A stretch of DNA of 64,000 nt, taken from Aminobacter ciceronei (GTDB lineage Bacteria > Pseudomonadota > Alphaproteobacteria > Rhizobiales > Rhizobiaceae). The position numbers were made by a program, and so were the translations under genes. Below are positions 10,098-20,811 of this stretch, piece after piece (position 1 is the stretch's first letter; every line of letters starts with the position of its first letter). The notes below the pieces were generated by a model. It worked only from the letters and a program-made list of their open reading frames with translations. It ran no database searches and had not been told where the DNA came from. The DNA lies in NCBI RefSeq assembly GCF_014138625.1, contig NZ_JACJHY010000025.1:1-64000 (forward strand). Reading direction: 5' to 3'.

Positions 10098-11110
10098 CGG
10101 GCGATCTCCTGCCAGCGGATGCAGCGGCTGCCATGGCCGGCAGCGACGCTTTCGAGTGCGGGAATGTTCTGGCGGCATGCCTCGATGGCAAAACCGCAGC
10201 GTGGCGCAAAGGCACAGCCTGCGGGCATGTCGGCGAGGCTCGGCACCATGCCGGGAATGGCGTTCAGCTTCTCGCCGGCGCGCTTCATCGCGCTCGCCGC
10301 ACCCAGCCGCGGCATCGAGTTCAAAAGGCCGAGCGTATAGGGGTGGCGCGGGTTGCGGAACACCTCGGCCACCGGGCCGCATTCGACGATGCGGCCGGCA
10401 TACATCACAGCCACCCGGTCGGCGATCTCGGCGACGACGCCGAGATTGTGGGTGACGAACAAGACGCCCATGCCGCGCTCGCGCTGCAGGCCCTGCAGCA
10501 GGTCGAGGATCTGCGCCTGGATGGTGACGTCGAGCGCCGTCGTCGGCTCGTCGGCGATCAGCAATGTCGGGTCGCAGGCCAGCGCCATGGCGATGGTGGC
10601 GCGCTGGCGCATGCCGCCCGACAGCTCATGCGGGTACTGGCCGGCACGGCGGCGGGCATCGGGAATGCCGACCTTGTCGAGCAGGGCGACGGCCGCCTCC
10701 AGCGCTGTGCTGCGGCCGGTGCCGCGATGCACCCTGAGCGATTCCGAGATCTGGTCGCCGATGCTGTAGACCGGGTTCAGGCTGGTCATCGGCTCCTGGA
10801 ACACCATGCCGATGTCGTTGCCGCGGATGCGCCGCATCTCCTCCTCGCCAAGGGCTGCCAGGTCGCGGACCGTGCCGTCCTTGCCGCGGAACAGCATCTC
10901 GCCGGCGTCGATCGCGCCGATGCCGCGGGCCAAAAGCCGCATCACCGACAGGCTGGTGACCGATTTGCCCGAACCCGATTCCCCGACCAGCGCCACCGTT
11001 TCGCCGGCATGCACGACAAGGTCGATGCCGTTGACGGCGGCGATCTCGCGGCCGCGCACCCGGAAGACGGTTCTGAGGCCCTTGATCTCGAGGATGGGTT
11101 CGGTGCGCAT
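10094..11110 (-). CDS. ABC transporter ATPase, DppD/OppD type
   Basis: This is a 338-residue partner ATPase. Walker A is [14 protein letters not shown], the signature is [16 protein letters not shown], and Walker B is [15 protein letters not shown]. The C-terminal [15 protein letters not shown] stretch is typical of the Dpp/Opp subgroup. It lies eight bases after the lyase gene stop and overlaps the next ATPase by four bases, so all are translated from one transcript. The heterodimer DppD-DppF arrangement is complete. Confidence 0.9.
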
Positions 11111-11118
11111 CGGAAGCC

Positions 11119-12036
11119 TCAGTTGAGCAGGCCGACCGAGCGCAGGATCTCGTCGATCCTGGCGGCCTCGGCGTCGTTGAGCGGGGCGCGGGGGCGCGCC
11201 ATGACATTGGTCGAAATGATACCAAGGCTGCGCATCGCGGTCTTGAAGCCGCCGACGCCCGTGGCGCCACCGCTGACGCGGCCGGCGGCGACCCAGACGA
11301 TCTCGAACAGGCGGCAGAGGCGTTCCTGCTCCTTGCGCGCCGCCTCCCAGTCGCCCTTCCGGGCGTGGTTCCAGAGCCTGACATAACCGGCCGGATCGAC
11401 ATTGGCGAGGCCGGGCACGACGCCATGCGCGCCCATCTGCAAGGCATTGTCGACCACGATCTCGGAGCCGGTCATCAAAAACACCTCCTTGGTGTCGGCA
11501 AGGTCGCTCAGCGCATAGCGGAAATTGCCGTCGTCGCCGGAGGAATCCTTGAGGCCGACGATCGTGCCTTCCTTGGCCAGCGTCACCACCGTCTGGCGGG
11601 CGAGCTTGCTGTGGACGCAGACCGGAATGTCATAGGCAATCAGAGGAATGTCGACGGCGTCGCGGATGATGCGGAAGTGGTCGAGCGTCTCGGCCTGGCT
11701 GGTGATGGTGTAGAAAGGTGCGGTGACGACGACGGCGTCGGCGCCGACGTCTTTGGCAGTCCGGGCATGGCGGATGACGCGGTCGGTGGTCGGGTCGATG
11801 ACGCCGGCAATGACCGGCACCCGGCCATTGGCGACCTTGACCGTGTGTTCGAGGATCTTGCGGCGCTCGGCGTCGTCATAAAACACCACCTCGCTTGTCG
11901 ACCCCAACGGAAACAGGCCGTGGCAGCCATTGTCGATGAGGTGTTCGAGCACGCGGGTGTAGGACGCGTAGTCGACTGAAAAATCGTCGTAAAGCGGGGT
12001 GACGACGGGCGGAACGACACCGAAGAATTTGGACAT
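11119..12036 (-). CDS. nanA: N-acetylneuraminate lyase / DHDPS family aldolase
   Basis: The protein has 305 residues from the ATG at 12036; the longer upstream frame would run into the permease gene. It is a class I aldolase of the DHDPS/NAL family: [13 protein letters not shown] corresponds to the pyruvate-binding GSTGE motif, [10 protein letters not shown] carries the catalytic tyrosine, and [10 protein letters not shown] carries the Schiff-base lysine. Sequence alone cannot separate sialate lyase from other 2-keto acid aldolases. The adjacent NanM-like gene, FadR-type regulator and importer make cleavage of N-acetylneuraminate to pyruvate and N-acetylmannosamine the best guess. Confidence 0.75.
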   Translation of the reverse strand: MSKFFGVVPPVVTPLYDDFSVDYASYTRVLEHLIDNGCHGLFPLGSTSEVVFYDDAERRKILEHTVKVANGRVPVIAGVIDPTTDRVIRHARTAKDVGADAVVVTAPFYTITSQAETLDHFRIIRDAVDIPLIAYDIPVCVHSKLARQTVVTLAKEGTIVGLKDSSGDDGNFRYALSDLADTKEVFLMTGSEIVVDNALQMGAHGVVPGLANVDPAGYVRLWNHARKGDWEAARKEQERLCRLFEIVWVAAGRVSGGATGVGGFKTAMRSLGIISTNVMARPRAPLNDAEAARIDEILRSVGLLN

Positions 12037-12058
12037 TTTCTGCTTCTCTTCCAGAGGG

Positions 12059-12931
12059 TTAGTTGAGGTCGGCACGGGGGTCGAAGGCGTCTCGCAACCC
12101 GTCGCCGATGAAGTTGATGGCAAGCACGACAAGCACCAGAGCCGCGCCGGGGAACAGCCATTGCCAGGGGAACTGTTCGAGCACCGCCGTCGAGCGCGCG
12201 GCGTTCAGCATGTTGCCCCAGCTGGCGGCCGGCGGCGGCACGCCGAGGCCGAGGAAGGACAGGCCGGCTTCGAGCAGGATGGCGTTGGCGACCTGCAGCG
12301 TGGCGTAGACGACGAGAATGTCGATCGAGTTGGGCAGGCCGTGGCGGAACAAGAGATGGCCGAGGCCCGCTCCCATGCCGCGCGAGGCCATGACAAATTC
12401 GCGCTCGCGCAGTTCCAAGAGCCGGGCGCGGATCATGCGCGCCAGCACCGGCCAGGACAGAAGCGCGATGACGACGACGGTCGACCAGATGCCCGAGCCG
12501 ACGATGGAGGCGAGCACGAGCAGGAAGATGACAGGCGGCAGCGTCATGGCGAGGTCGACCGAGCGCATGGCCAGCGCGTCGGCCCAGCGGCCGCCAAAGG
12601 CCGAGACGGCGCCGACGAGGAAGCCGATGGCAGTCGACAGCACCACCGAGGAGACCGCCACCAAAAGCGAGATGCGGCCGCCCTCCAGCGTGCGCGCCAG
12701 CACGTCGCGGCCGACACCGTCGCTGCCGAACCAGTGTTTCCACGACGGGGCGCCGTTCATCGCCAGAAGGTCGATGTCGTTGGGCTTGTAGGGCAGCCAC
12801 AGGGGATAGCTCAGCACGGCAGCGAGCATCGGCAGAAGCAGTGCCGCACCGAACAGGGCCGCCCGGTTCTGGGTGAAGCGGTTACAGGCGCGGGCCATCG
12901 GGCCGGTCGAGGACAGGGTCAGAACGCTCAT
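12059..12931 (-). CDS. ABC transporter permease, DppC type
   Basis: The protein has 290 residues from the ATG at 12931, one base after the preceding permease ends. It has five to six membrane segments and a long periplasmic loop near the N-terminus ([27 protein letters not shown], here cited in part), which is the DppC/OppC signature. The EAA-type cytoplasmic loop is at about 170-195 ([20 protein letters not shown]). The C-terminal [11 protein letters not shown] end is typical. It works with the neighbouring DppB-type permease. Confidence 0.9.
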   Translation of the reverse strand: MSVLTLSSTGPMARACNRFTQNRAALFGAALLLPMLAAVLSYPLWLPYKPNDIDLLAMNGAPSWKHWFGSDGVGRDVLARTLEGGRISLLVAVSSVVLSTAIGFLVGAVSAFGGRWADALAMRSVDLAMTLPPVIFLLVLASIVGSGIWSTVVVIALLSWPVLARMIRARLLELREREFVMASRGMGAGLGHLLFRHGLPNSIDILVVYATLQVANAILLEAGLSFLGLGVPPPAASWGNMLNAARSTAVLEQFPWQWLFPGAALVLVVLAINFIGDGLRDAFDPRADLN

Positions 12932-12932
12932 G

Positions 12933-13892
12933 TCAGGCCACCTGGATGCGCGGGTCGATGACCGCATAGGCAAGGTCGGTCAGAATGTTGACAACGATGA
13001 CGCAGGCGCCGATGACCAGCGTGGCGCCCATGATGACGGGATAGTCTCGGGTTTCGACCGCGCTGATCAGAAGCAGGCCCATGCCAGGCCAGTTGAACAC
13101 GCTTTCGATGAAGATGGCGCCGCCGACGGCGAGGCCGATCGTCGAGCCGATCAGCGTGACGACGGGCAGAAGCGCGTTGCGCAGCGCATGTTTGGTCACC
13201 ACCCAGAACTCCTTGACGCCCTTGGCGCGGGCCGTCCTGACATAGTCCTGGTTCAGCACTTCGAGCATCGAGGCGCGCATGTAGCGCATGATCAGCGCGG
13301 CATGGCCGATGGACAGAACGCAGGCCGGCAGGATCAGGTGGTGCAACAGGTCGGCGATCGAGAAATCGCTGGCCGGCGTCAGCATGCCGCCGGACGGCGC
13401 CCATTTCAGCCTGACCGAAAACAGGTACAGGCCGAGGAAGGCGGTCAGGAAGGCCGGGCTCGAAATGCCGAGCAGCGCCAGCACCGAAAAGGAATAGTCG
13501 GGCAAGGAGTTGCGGCGCACGGCACTGACGATGCCCGAGGCGATGCCGACAACGATGGCGATCGCCAAGCCGGCGCCCATCAGAAGCAGCGTCGGGCCGA
13601 TGCGCGAGACGATCAGGCCTGACACCGTCTCGTTGAAACGCTGCAGCGAGTGGCCGAGATTGCCCTGCACGGCCTGCGACAGCCAGGCGAGATATTGCAC
13701 CGGCAGCGGCCGGTCGAGGCCGAGCTGCGCACGAAGCGCGTCCATCGCCTCCTTCGACATGGCGACGTTGGGGTCGATATAGGCGTCGATCGGATCGCCC
13801 GGCGTCAGCTGCAGCAAGACGAAGATCAGCACTGTCAGTGCGAGCAGCATGCCGAGCCCGATCAACAGGCGATTGAGGCAATAGCGGAGCAT
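12933..13892 (-). CDS. ABC transporter permease, DppB type
   Basis: The protein has 319 residues from the ATG at 13892 ([10 protein letters not shown]); the longer frame upstream runs through a repeat and is not used. The N-terminal helix is followed by the DppB hallmark [11 protein letters not shown], then [11 protein letters not shown], six membrane segments and the EAA loop [22 protein letters not shown]. It ends VIDPRIQVA, as is usual in this family. It is translated almost directly into the DppC-type gene. Confidence 0.9.
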   Translation of the reverse strand: MLRYCLNRLLIGLGMLLALTVLIFVLLQLTPGDPIDAYIDPNVAMSKEAMDALRAQLGLDRPLPVQYLAWLSQAVQGNLGHSLQRFNETVSGLIVSRIGPTLLLMGAGLAIAIVVGIASGIVSAVRRNSLPDYSFSVLALLGISSPAFLTAFLGLYLFSVRLKWAPSGGMLTPASDFSIADLLHHLILPACVLSIGHAALIMRYMRASMLEVLNQDYVRTARAKGVKEFWVVTKHALRNALLPVVTLIGSTIGLAVGGAIFIESVFNWPGMGLLLISAVETRDYPVIMGATLVIGACVIVVNILTDLAYAVIDPRIQVA

Positions 13893-13937
13893 TGGGGCTC
13901 TCTGTCTAGGGATAGCCAGGCCAGCGGCGGCAAGCTT

Positions 13938-14020
13938 CCAGAAGAAACTGGTTTCCCCAGGGGAAACTGGTTTCCCCTGAAGAAGCGGGTTTCCCCATGG
14001 AAACAAGCTTCCGGGAGGAA
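13938..14020. repeat. Tandem/palindromic repeat between binding protein and permease genes
   Basis: Three to four copies of GAAACTGGTTTCCCC lie between the binding-protein stop and the permease start. Two neighbouring copies form the inverted repeat AGGGGAAAC-TG-GTTTCCCCT at 13959-13978. In the mRNA this gives a stable stem at the place where transporter operons commonly uncouple abundant binding protein from permease. Confidence 0.8.
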
Positions 14021-14082
14021 AAAAGCCGGAAAAAGGCGGGGACGGCCACTGGGATGGCCGCCCCCCGAGGGAGGGAGTTGGC

Positions 14083-15669
14083 CTATTCGGCGATCGACCA
14101 CTTTTCCGGGTGGGCCTGGTAGGGACCACCGGCAGGCGCCGGCGTCCAGACGAAGTCCTTCAGCTTGCTCGAGGCCACGCCGTAGCGGTTGGCGACCCAC
14201 ATCGTGCCCCAGGGCAGGTTGGCGTTGGTCGCCTTGCAGACGTCCTGGTAGCGGGCGTCGCGCTTGGCGGCGTCGGTCTCGGCAAGTGCTGCATCGAGCG
14301 CTGTGGTCACCTCGGGCATGCGGATGCGCATCAGATTGGCGCCGGCCGGCGGGATCTGCTTTTCGTTGAGGCCGATATTGATGTTGGAGGCATCAGGGCC
14401 GTTCTGCAGGCCGGCATAGATCAGCGGGAAGTCGCCGGCATTGCCCGACTGCTGGTAGACGACCGAATTGTAGGTCGGCGTGTCCACAGCGCGCGGCACG
14501 ATGTTGATGCCGACCTGGGCCAGCATCGCCTGCATGGCGGCCAGCACGTTGGTGGCGAGCGGCGAGGTGTAATAGGTCAGGATGGTGATCGGCTTGTCGC
14601 CGTTGATCTTGTCCCAGCCGGCCTCGGCGAGCAGTTGCTTGGCCTTCTCGGGATCATAGGCGTATTGGTCGATGCCCTGGGGCACCAGCCGGTCGGCGAC
14701 ATAGACGCAGTTGGCAGGCTTTGCGGCGCCGCCATAGAGGCTCTGGATGATGGCGTCGCGGTTGATGGCATGCATGAAGGCCTGGCGGACCTTGAGGTCC
14801 TTCCACAAAGGCACTTCCTGGTTGAAGCCGACATAATTGACGACATAGGAATCGCCCTCGATGACGGTGAAGGCGTTGTCGCCGGTGAAGGTCGAGACGT
14901 CGTTGGAATCGACATAGGTGAACTGGATCTCGCCGGCGCGGAGCGCTGCGATGGCCGCTGCCGGATTGGCGAAATAGCGGTTGATCAGTTTTTCCGCCGC
15001 CGGCTTGCCGCCGTGAAAATCGGGGTTGGCGGCGAGCTCGACATACTGGTCGGCGACATATTTGGTGAATTTGAACGGTCCGGTGCCGACAGGCTGCGTC
15101 GACCACCAGGCATTCTTGGCGATCTGTTCCACAGGGATGGCGGCGAGCGCATGCTCGGGCAGCATCATCAGCTTGGTCAGCGTGTCGAGCATGCTCGGCG
15201 TGGCGGAGCTCAGCTTGACGATCACGGTGCGGTCGTCGGGGGTCTCGACGGTTTCAATGGCGCCGAGGCGGGCGGCAAAGACCGAGCCTGCCTTGTCGTT
15301 CTTGGCGAGCTCGATGGTGAACTTCACGTCCTTTGCGGTAAACGGCTTGCCGTCGTGCCACTTGGTGTCGACGAGCTTGAAGGTGTAGGCCTTCTGGTCG
15401 GCGCTGACCTCGTAGCTGTCGGCCAGCGCGCCGATGATTTTGGCGAGCTTGTCGTCATAGATCACCAGCGGCTCGAAATAGGTGACGAGCCAGGTGAAGC
15501 CGCCGGTGGCGGCCAGCGGGTTGAAATTGCCCTGGAAGCCGCCGGGGCCGACATCGAAGCCGCCCGAGATCGTTGCCCCCTGGGCAAAGGCTGGCGCGGC
15601 CGTGGTGGCGGCACCTGCAAAGAGCGCCGCCGACAAGGCAAGCGCCGAGATCATCGTCCTGTAGTTCAT
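14083..15669 (-). CDS. Family-5 solute-binding protein of the Dpp-type importer
   Basis: This is a 528-residue periplasmic lipid-free binding protein. The signal peptide is visible at residues 1-30 ([20 protein letters not shown], cleavage after AFA or AQ). The SBP_bac_5 fold is shown by [22 protein letters not shown] and [10 protein letters not shown], and by [11 protein letters not shown]. Its ATG overlaps the regulator stop by four bases and has GGGAGG upstream, so regulator and transporter share a transcript. Substrate is inferred from context only: sialic acid or a related amino sugar acid. Confidence 0.88.
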   Translation of the reverse strand: MNYRTMISALALSAALFAGAATTAAPAFAQGATISGGFDVGPGGFQGNFNPLAATGGFTWLVTYFEPLVIYDDKLAKIIGALADSYEVSADQKAYTFKLVDTKWHDGKPFTAKDVKFTIELAKNDKAGSVFAARLGAIETVETPDDRTVIVKLSSATPSMLDTLTKLMMLPEHALAAIPVEQIAKNAWWSTQPVGTGPFKFTKYVADQYVELAANPDFHGGKPAAEKLINRYFANPAAAIAALRAGEIQFTYVDSNDVSTFTGDNAFTVIEGDSYVVNYVGFNQEVPLWKDLKVRQAFMHAINRDAIIQSLYGGAAKPANCVYVADRLVPQGIDQYAYDPEKAKQLLAEAGWDKINGDKPITILTYYTSPLATNVLAAMQAMLAQVGINIVPRAVDTPTYNSVVYQQSGNAGDFPLIYAGLQNGPDASNINIGLNEKQIPPAGANLMRIRMPEVTTALDAALAETDAAKRDARYQDVCKATNANLPWGTMWVANRYGVASSKLKDFVWTPAPAGGPYQAHPEKWSIAE

Positions 15670-16397
15670 GTACTCCTCCCGTTTGACTGATGTGTCTTGT
15701 TGTCGGCGATCACTTTGGTGATGCCGGCATAATGGTTGGCGAGCCGGTCCTTGGCGGCGGCGAGATCGCCTGCTTCAACCGCGTCGACGATGGCCGCGTG
15801 GTCGCGCCAGGTCTGGACAGGGTCGGCATTGTCGAGGTTGACGAAGTCGGAGGCCTTGTAGAAGGCGAGCCAGAACACCTCGATCAGGCGCGACAGCACC
15901 TCGTTGTCCTGGCAGCGGAACAACAGATAGTGGAAGTGCCGATCCTCGTCGGGAAAGCTCTCGCCGCGTTCGGCCAGCGCCTTCATCTTGTCGAGCGTCT
16001 CGCGCAGCTCGGCGATGTCGTCCTTGCCGATCAGTTCCAGCGTCCTGTCGATGAGGCCGACCTCCAGCGTGCGCCGGATGGTGATGACCTCCTCGATCTG
16101 CTTCAGCGCATCGCCCAGGCCATAAGCGAGGTTTTCGAGCAGCGGCTCGAAGGAGAACGCCTTGACGAAGACGCCGATGCCGCGCCTGGACTCGAGCACG
16201 CCGAGCGACTCCAGCGCCTTGATGCCCTCGCGCACCGAGTTGCGGCTGACGCCGAGCTGGGTGGCAAGCTCGCCTTCCGGCGGCAGCGGTGCTCCGGCGG
16301 CAAGGCCGTTGTCGTCGATATAGGCGCGCAGGCTCTCCTGCACGGACACATGCAAAAGCGGCGCGCGCTTCAGTGGCTTGATCGATTTCAGGCTCAT
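15666..16397 (-). CDS. FadR/GntR-family regulator of the importer operon
   Basis: The 243-residue protein has an N-terminal winged helix with LPPEGELATQLGVSRNSVREGIKALESLGVLESRRGIGVFV, cited only as its key parts PPEGELA and SRNSVREGIKALES, and a C-terminal FCD effector domain of about 150 residues with the metal or ligand histidines (DEDRHFHYLLF, RDHAAIVDA). NanR proteins of this type control sialic acid genes. It is the first gene of the minus-strand operon and would be autoregulated if it binds the repeats upstream of its own start. Confidence 0.85.
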   Translation of the reverse strand: MSLKSIKPLKRAPLLHVSVQESLRAYIDDNGLAAGAPLPPEGELATQLGVSRNSVREGIKALESLGVLESRRGIGVFVKAFSFEPLLENLAYGLGDALKQIEEVITIRRTLEVGLIDRTLELIGKDDIAELRETLDKMKALAERGESFPDEDRHFHYLLFRCQDNEVLSRLIEVFWLAFYKASDFVNLDNADPVQTWRDHAAIVDAVEAGDLAAAKDRLANHYAGITKVIADNKTHQSNGRST

Positions 16398-16453
16398 CTT
16401 CGTCTCCGGTTGCCTGTGGGCGTTCCGAAAAACAGCTACCGGTGAAGTGATTA

Positions 16454-16499
16454 CCCACTTGGAGGATATCTGTCAACAGGATATTGGAATGCCCACTTG
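16454..16499. promoter_or_regulatory. Candidate operator/promoter of the importer operon
   Basis: Direct repeats CCCACTTG (16454-16461 and 16492-16499) flank a second pair AGGATAT (16463-16469 and 16478-16484), with TGTCAA between them at 16471-16476. On the minus strand that hexamer is TTGACA, a perfect -35 element reading toward the regulator gene. GntR-type regulators usually bind such short repeated half-sites. The divergent nanM-like gene could be controlled from the same site. Confidence 0.5.
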
Positions 16500-16770
16500 T
16501 TGCTTATTTCCACCTCAGGGATAGCGCAGATGCCCGGACGACCGAAGTCCATTCACTGCCGCAGGCCGGCCCCAGGCGCGCCGTCCACAGTTCACCCGAT
16601 CAGCCGCACCGTCCCGCCCCGGCCGACCGGCGCGAAGCCGCCCCCCCGACCGGAACCGACCGCCGGCGACGCTGCGCCGCTTGTCGGGCGAAGCCGCAGC
16701 CCAAGACAGGGCCCTGCCCGTCTGCGCGCCGCCGCGCCATGCCCGCACCACCAAGGAGAGCAGTGCCCAC

Positions 16771-18000
16771 ATGTCCAACAGATCGTCCAAACCAGCCCTG
16801 CCCGGCAAACCTTCCCTGCCCCGCAAATACCTGTTGAGAGCCCTCATGACCGCCACCGCAATGTCCCTCGCCTCGCCCCTTTCCACGGCCATGGCCGCCG
16901 ATGCCTGGCCGGACCTGCCGGTCGGCATCAAGAGCGGCATTGCTGCCCGTGTCGGCGACAGCGTCTATGTCGGCCTCGGCTCGGCCGGCACCGACCTTTA
17001 TGCGCTCGATCTGGGCAATCCCGCCGCGGGTTGGGCCAAGCGCGCCGCCTTTTCGGGTCCCGCCACCAATGGTGCGGCAGCCGCCGTCTCGGGCTCAAGA
17101 ATTTTCGTCTTCTCCGGCAACGGCAAGGCAACAGCCGAGGCAAAATCGCCCGTCATCTTCGACACGGTTTATGCCTATGACACTGTTACCGACGGCTGGA
17201 GCAAGCTAGACACCACCACCCCTGTCGGACTGTCGGGCGCCAAGGCGTTGGGGCTGAAAGACGGCCGCATCGCCCTTGTCGGCGGCTACAACAAGGAGCT
17301 GTTCGACAGCTATCTCGCCAAGGTCGCCGCCACCGACAAGGAGACGAACCCGGAAGGCTTCAGGAAGCTGGTCGAGACCTATATGGGCATGGAACCCGGC
17401 GACTATCGCTGGAATGCCGAGCTGCTGTCCTACGATCCCGAGGCGAACAGCTGGAGCAGCCTCGGCGACAGCCCGTTCCTGCCCAATTGCGACGCGGCGG
17501 TGGCAGCGCTTGGCGACGACGCCTTCACCCTCATCAGCGGCGAGATCAAGCCGGGCCTACGCACGCCTGAGGTCAAAAAGGTCAGCATCTCAGGCCAGTC
17601 GGCCTCATGGCTTGAGCTGGCCGACCTGCCCAGCCCTGAAGCAAACGACCGCCAGGAAGGGGTTGCCGGGGCCTTTGCCGGCGACGTCGGCGGTGCCGTT
17701 CTCGTTGCCGGCGGCGCCAATTTCGTCGGCGCCCAGGCCAATGCCGCCGATGGCAAGTGGTTCGCCCATGACGGGCTGAAGAAAGGCTGGCGCGACGAAG
17801 TCTACGCCTATGACGGCAACGCCCCTGACGGCAAGCATTGGCAGGAGGTCGGAAAACTGCCGACCGGGCTCGCTTATGGCGCCTCGTTCCCTGTATCCGG
17901 CGGCCTGCTCGTCGTCGGCGGCGAGGACGGCGAGGCCACACCGCGCCGCGAGGTCTTCCTCATCAAATGGGACGGCAAGGCGCTGTCGATCGAACACTGA
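16771..18000 (+). CDS. nanM: NanM-like N-acetylneuraminate epimerase (mutarotase)
   Basis: The protein has 409 residues with an exported N-terminus (hydrophobic [20 protein letters not shown], then AMAADAW), so it acts in the periplasm. It is a Kelch-type propeller with [16 protein letters not shown] near the start, [13 protein letters not shown] in the middle, and VAGGANFVG and VVGGEDG near the end, all NanM-like. NanM speeds conversion of alpha to beta sialic acid before uptake, which fits the divergent importer operon. The ATG at 16771 has AAGGAGAG upstream. The first residues ([14 protein letters not shown]) are slightly repetitive. Confidence 0.88.
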   Translation: MSNRSSKPALPGKPSLPRKYLLRALMTATAMSLASPLSTAMAADAWPDLPVGIKSGIAARVGDSVYVGLGSAGTDLYALDLGNPAAGWAKRAAFSGPATNGAAAAVSGSRIFVFSGNGKATAEAKSPVIFDTVYAYDTVTDGWSKLDTTTPVGLSGAKALGLKDGRIALVGGYNKELFDSYLAKVAATDKETNPEGFRKLVETYMGMEPGDYRWNAELLSYDPEANSWSSLGDSPFLPNCDAAVAALGDDAFTLISGEIKPGLRTPEVKKVSISGQSASWLELADLPSPEANDRQEGVAGAFAGDVGGAVLVAGGANFVGAQANAADGKWFAHDGLKKGWRDEVYAYDGNAPDGKHWQEVGKLPTGLAYGASFPVSGGLLVVGGEDGEATPRREVFLIKWDGKALSIEH

Positions 18001-18220
18001 ACAATCGCAGTCGGCCGTCGTCCCTGATATGCCTTTTTTGGGGGCGACGGCGGCCGGTCAGCCGGCGCGGCATGGGACCGCCTGCCTGCGGCCCCCCGGG
18101 AACCGCCGCTTGCGATCACCGGATCGACCCGACATCAGGCAAACGCGGCCGGCGTGTTTTGGTCGTTGCCGTGCCGTCAGGCGCCTGCCCGGGGCGGAAG
18201 CATCTGTCGTCACAGCGGCG

Positions 18221-20419
18221 CTAGTCCCTGGATCCGACCATGTGCAATGGCTGTGCATCGCCCGCCAGCACTGCGGAAAGCTCTGTCGCCTCCAGCGGTG
18301 GTGACAAGAGAAAGCCCTGGAATTCATGGCAGCGCATGGCGATCAGCCGGTCCTTCTGCGCCTCCGTCTCGACACCCTCGGCGGTGACGCGGATGTCGAG
18401 CGCCAGCGCCAGGTCGACAAGGGCCTTGGCGATTGCCGCGGCACCGGCGTCGTTGCCGATCGTCTGGATGAAGGAGCGGTCGATCTTCAGCTTGTCGATG
18501 CGATGATGCCGGAGGTAGCTGATCGCCGAATAGCCGGTGCCGAAATCGTCGAGGGCGACAAGTATGCCTGTCGCGCGCAACTCTGCCAGCACGGCGCGTG
18601 TCGTGTCGTTGTTGGCCAGAAGCACGCTTTCGGTGATCTCGAGCTGCAGGCGCGACGGCGTCAGTCCGCATTCCTCGAGCAGCCGCGCCAGGCGCTCGGG
18701 AAACGCTTTGTCGCGCAGCTGCAGCGGCGAGACATTGACCGCCACCCAGGGCAAGGTGCTGGTGGCGGCAAAACGGGCGGCTTGGCGCAGCACATAGTCG
18801 CCAAGCAGCCCGATCATGCCGCGCTCTTCGGCGATCGCCACCAGATTGCCCGGCGGAAGCGCTGCGTGGATGGGGTGCGCCCAGCGCAGCAGCGCCTCGG
18901 CGCCGAGGATGGTCTGGCAGTCGCCGGCATAGATCGGCTGGTAGGTCAGCCTGATCTGGTCGCCCGAGGTCAGCGCCTCGCGCAATTCGCTTTCGATGCG
19001 GCGCTTGCGCAGCAGGATTTCGTCCATGTCGCCGGCAAACACCTGGTAGCGGCCGCGGCCATTCTTCTTGGCCTCGTAGAGGGCAATGTCGGCCTTGCGC
19101 AACAGGTCGTCGGGATCGGCCCCGACATCGGGGGAAAGGGCGATCCCGATGCTGGTGCTGACAAAGACCTGGTCGTCGGCCAGCTGGAACGGGATGGAGA
19201 ACTGCGCAAGCACGATGTCGCAGAAATCTTCGGCATTGCGCGCGTCCTTGACGCCGCTCAGGATGATGGCAAATTCGTCGCCGCCCAGGCGTGCCACGGT
19301 ATCGATCTCGCGCACCGACTGCACCAGCCGCACCGCGGTCTGGCGCACGAGCTCGTCGCCGGCGGGATGGCCGAGTGTGTCGTTGATATGCTTGAAGCGG
19401 TCGAGATCGACATAGAGCAGCGCCACGCGGCCTTTGTCCCTGTCGGCATTGACCAAAGCGCGCCGCAGCCGGTCCTCGAACAGCGCGCGGTTGGGCAGCC
19501 CGGTCAACGTATCGTGGAAGGCGAGATAACGCGCCTTGTCCTGGCTGATCTGCAGCTGGCCGGAGGCACGGCGCAGGCGGCGCAACAGATAGATCAGCAC
19601 CGCCGCCGATATCGCGATGGCGCCAAACAGCGCCGGCGCGGCTTCGCGGACAAGACCGGTGCCCGGGCGCGCCTGCTGCCATCCGACATAACCCAGGATC
19701 ACGCCATGGCTGCCGATCAGCGGCACTGTCGCGTCGGTGATCGTCTGGGTCAGGCGGGGCAGGACATGGAGGTTTTTCAGCTGGTATCGCCCGGCAATCC
19801 TGTCTGTCAGGGCATCGTCGATGAACTGCACGGCGACGTGGACGAATTCGCTGCCGGGCGACTGGGAGACCCGATCTGAACTCGGAACCAGCGGCATGAC
19901 GCTGAGGATGGCCGGCCTGTCGCCGATCGTGATCAGGTCTTCGGCAGCTTTACTGGCTGTGTCTTCTGATCCGGCGGCCAGCACTTGCCGCATACGGCCG
20001 ACGACGGGCAGGATCGCATTGCGGTCCTCGGCAAAGACCTCCGACGCCACTGTCTGGCCATCGCGCATGGCATGAACCGGCTGGTCGTGATCGTCCAGGA
20101 CATAGACGCGGTCATGGCCATAATAGGAATACATCCAGGCACCGAGGTTTTCGGTCATCCATTGCTGGTTGCCCGATTTGGCGTAAGTGACGGCATCGTC
20201 CCAGACGGCGACGCTTTCCTGTTCGCGCCTGAGCGCCAGGCCTTCTTCCTTCAGGCCGTTGACGAGGAAAGTGCGCTCAGTGTCGAGGGCTGTGCGGTCG
20301 ACCTGCAGGGTGGCAAGCAATCCGAAACCTGCCGCCAGGCCCAGGCCCAGAACGGCAAGCGCCAACACCGTCAGCGTCACTTGAAAGGTCAGCGGTCGGG
20401 GGTGGTTCTGTACGACCAT
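18221..20419 (-). CDS. CHASE4-GGDEF-EAL signalling protein
   Basis: The 732-residue protein begins with a membrane helix at about 12-33, has a periplasmic CHASE4-like sensor to about 265 (EESVAVWDDAVTYA), and a second helix at about 270-290 (ALFGAIAISAAVLIYLL). A GGDEF domain with an intact RLGGDEFAIILS active loop and an EAL domain with GAEALLRW and FQGFLLSPP follow. Both catalytic motifs look intact, so it may make and degrade cyclic di-GMP, with the periplasmic signal setting the balance. It stands alone and is convergent with nanM. Confidence 0.93.
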   Translation of the reverse strand: MVVQNHPRPLTFQVTLTVLALAVLGLGLAAGFGLLATLQVDRTALDTERTFLVNGLKEEGLALRREQESVAVWDDAVTYAKSGNQQWMTENLGAWMYSYYGHDRVYVLDDHDQPVHAMRDGQTVASEVFAEDRNAILPVVGRMRQVLAAGSEDTASKAAEDLITIGDRPAILSVMPLVPSSDRVSQSPGSEFVHVAVQFIDDALTDRIAGRYQLKNLHVLPRLTQTITDATVPLIGSHGVILGYVGWQQARPGTGLVREAAPALFGAIAISAAVLIYLLRRLRRASGQLQISQDKARYLAFHDTLTGLPNRALFEDRLRRALVNADRDKGRVALLYVDLDRFKHINDTLGHPAGDELVRQTAVRLVQSVREIDTVARLGGDEFAIILSGVKDARNAEDFCDIVLAQFSIPFQLADDQVFVSTSIGIALSPDVGADPDDLLRKADIALYEAKKNGRGRYQVFAGDMDEILLRKRRIESELREALTSGDQIRLTYQPIYAGDCQTILGAEALLRWAHPIHAALPPGNLVAIAEERGMIGLLGDYVLRQAARFAATSTLPWVAVNVSPLQLRDKAFPERLARLLEECGLTPSRLQLEITESVLLANNDTTRAVLAELRATGILVALDDFGTGYSAISYLRHHRIDKLKIDRSFIQTIGNDAGAAAIAKALVDLALALDIRVTAEGVETEAQKDRLIAMRCHEFQGFLLSPPLEATELSAVLAGDAQPLHMVGSRD

Positions 20420-20732
20420 GGCGTCCGCAGGCTATTGATCCGCCTGCCTATATCAGCACCGGCTTAACATAACGTTAGGTCGCCGATCCCAGCGCCAACG
20501 GAGAAGAGCCTGACAATCCCGGGCAGCGGCATGACGGCCCGGCCGAACGGCAAGGCCGGTCAGGCCACAGTCGAGAAGAAATGCCGGCAGCCTCTGCCCC
20601 ACGACCATGTCGAACGGCACCGTTTTACTTGCGGGCCAAGGCTGTGCTCGGCGACGAAGCGGATAGCACGCGCTCGGCAATCATCACCAAGTTTGTGCCC
20701 CACCCCTTCGTCATCCAGACATCCCGCTCATG

Positions 20733-20811
20733 CCTTGAATCGCAAAACCTCTCTATCTCCTTGTTTTGACGCAATTCCTGCGAAAGGCGCTGCGCGCTTT
20801 TCCTGCGCCTA
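20733..20811. repeat. Rhizobial palindromic intergenic element, copy 2
   Basis: On the minus strand it starts with the TAG stop of the M20 gene and reads GGCGCAGGAAAAGCGCGCAG, then GCAGGAATTGCG, AAAACAAGGAGATAGAGAGG. It is the same element as at 50404-50509 (opposite orientation) and more distantly 9043-9152. Confidence 0.8.

Noticed and set aside
14110-15690. 526-residue open frame on the plus strand
   Set aside because: Antisense to the solute-binding protein gene, which has a signal peptide and family motifs.
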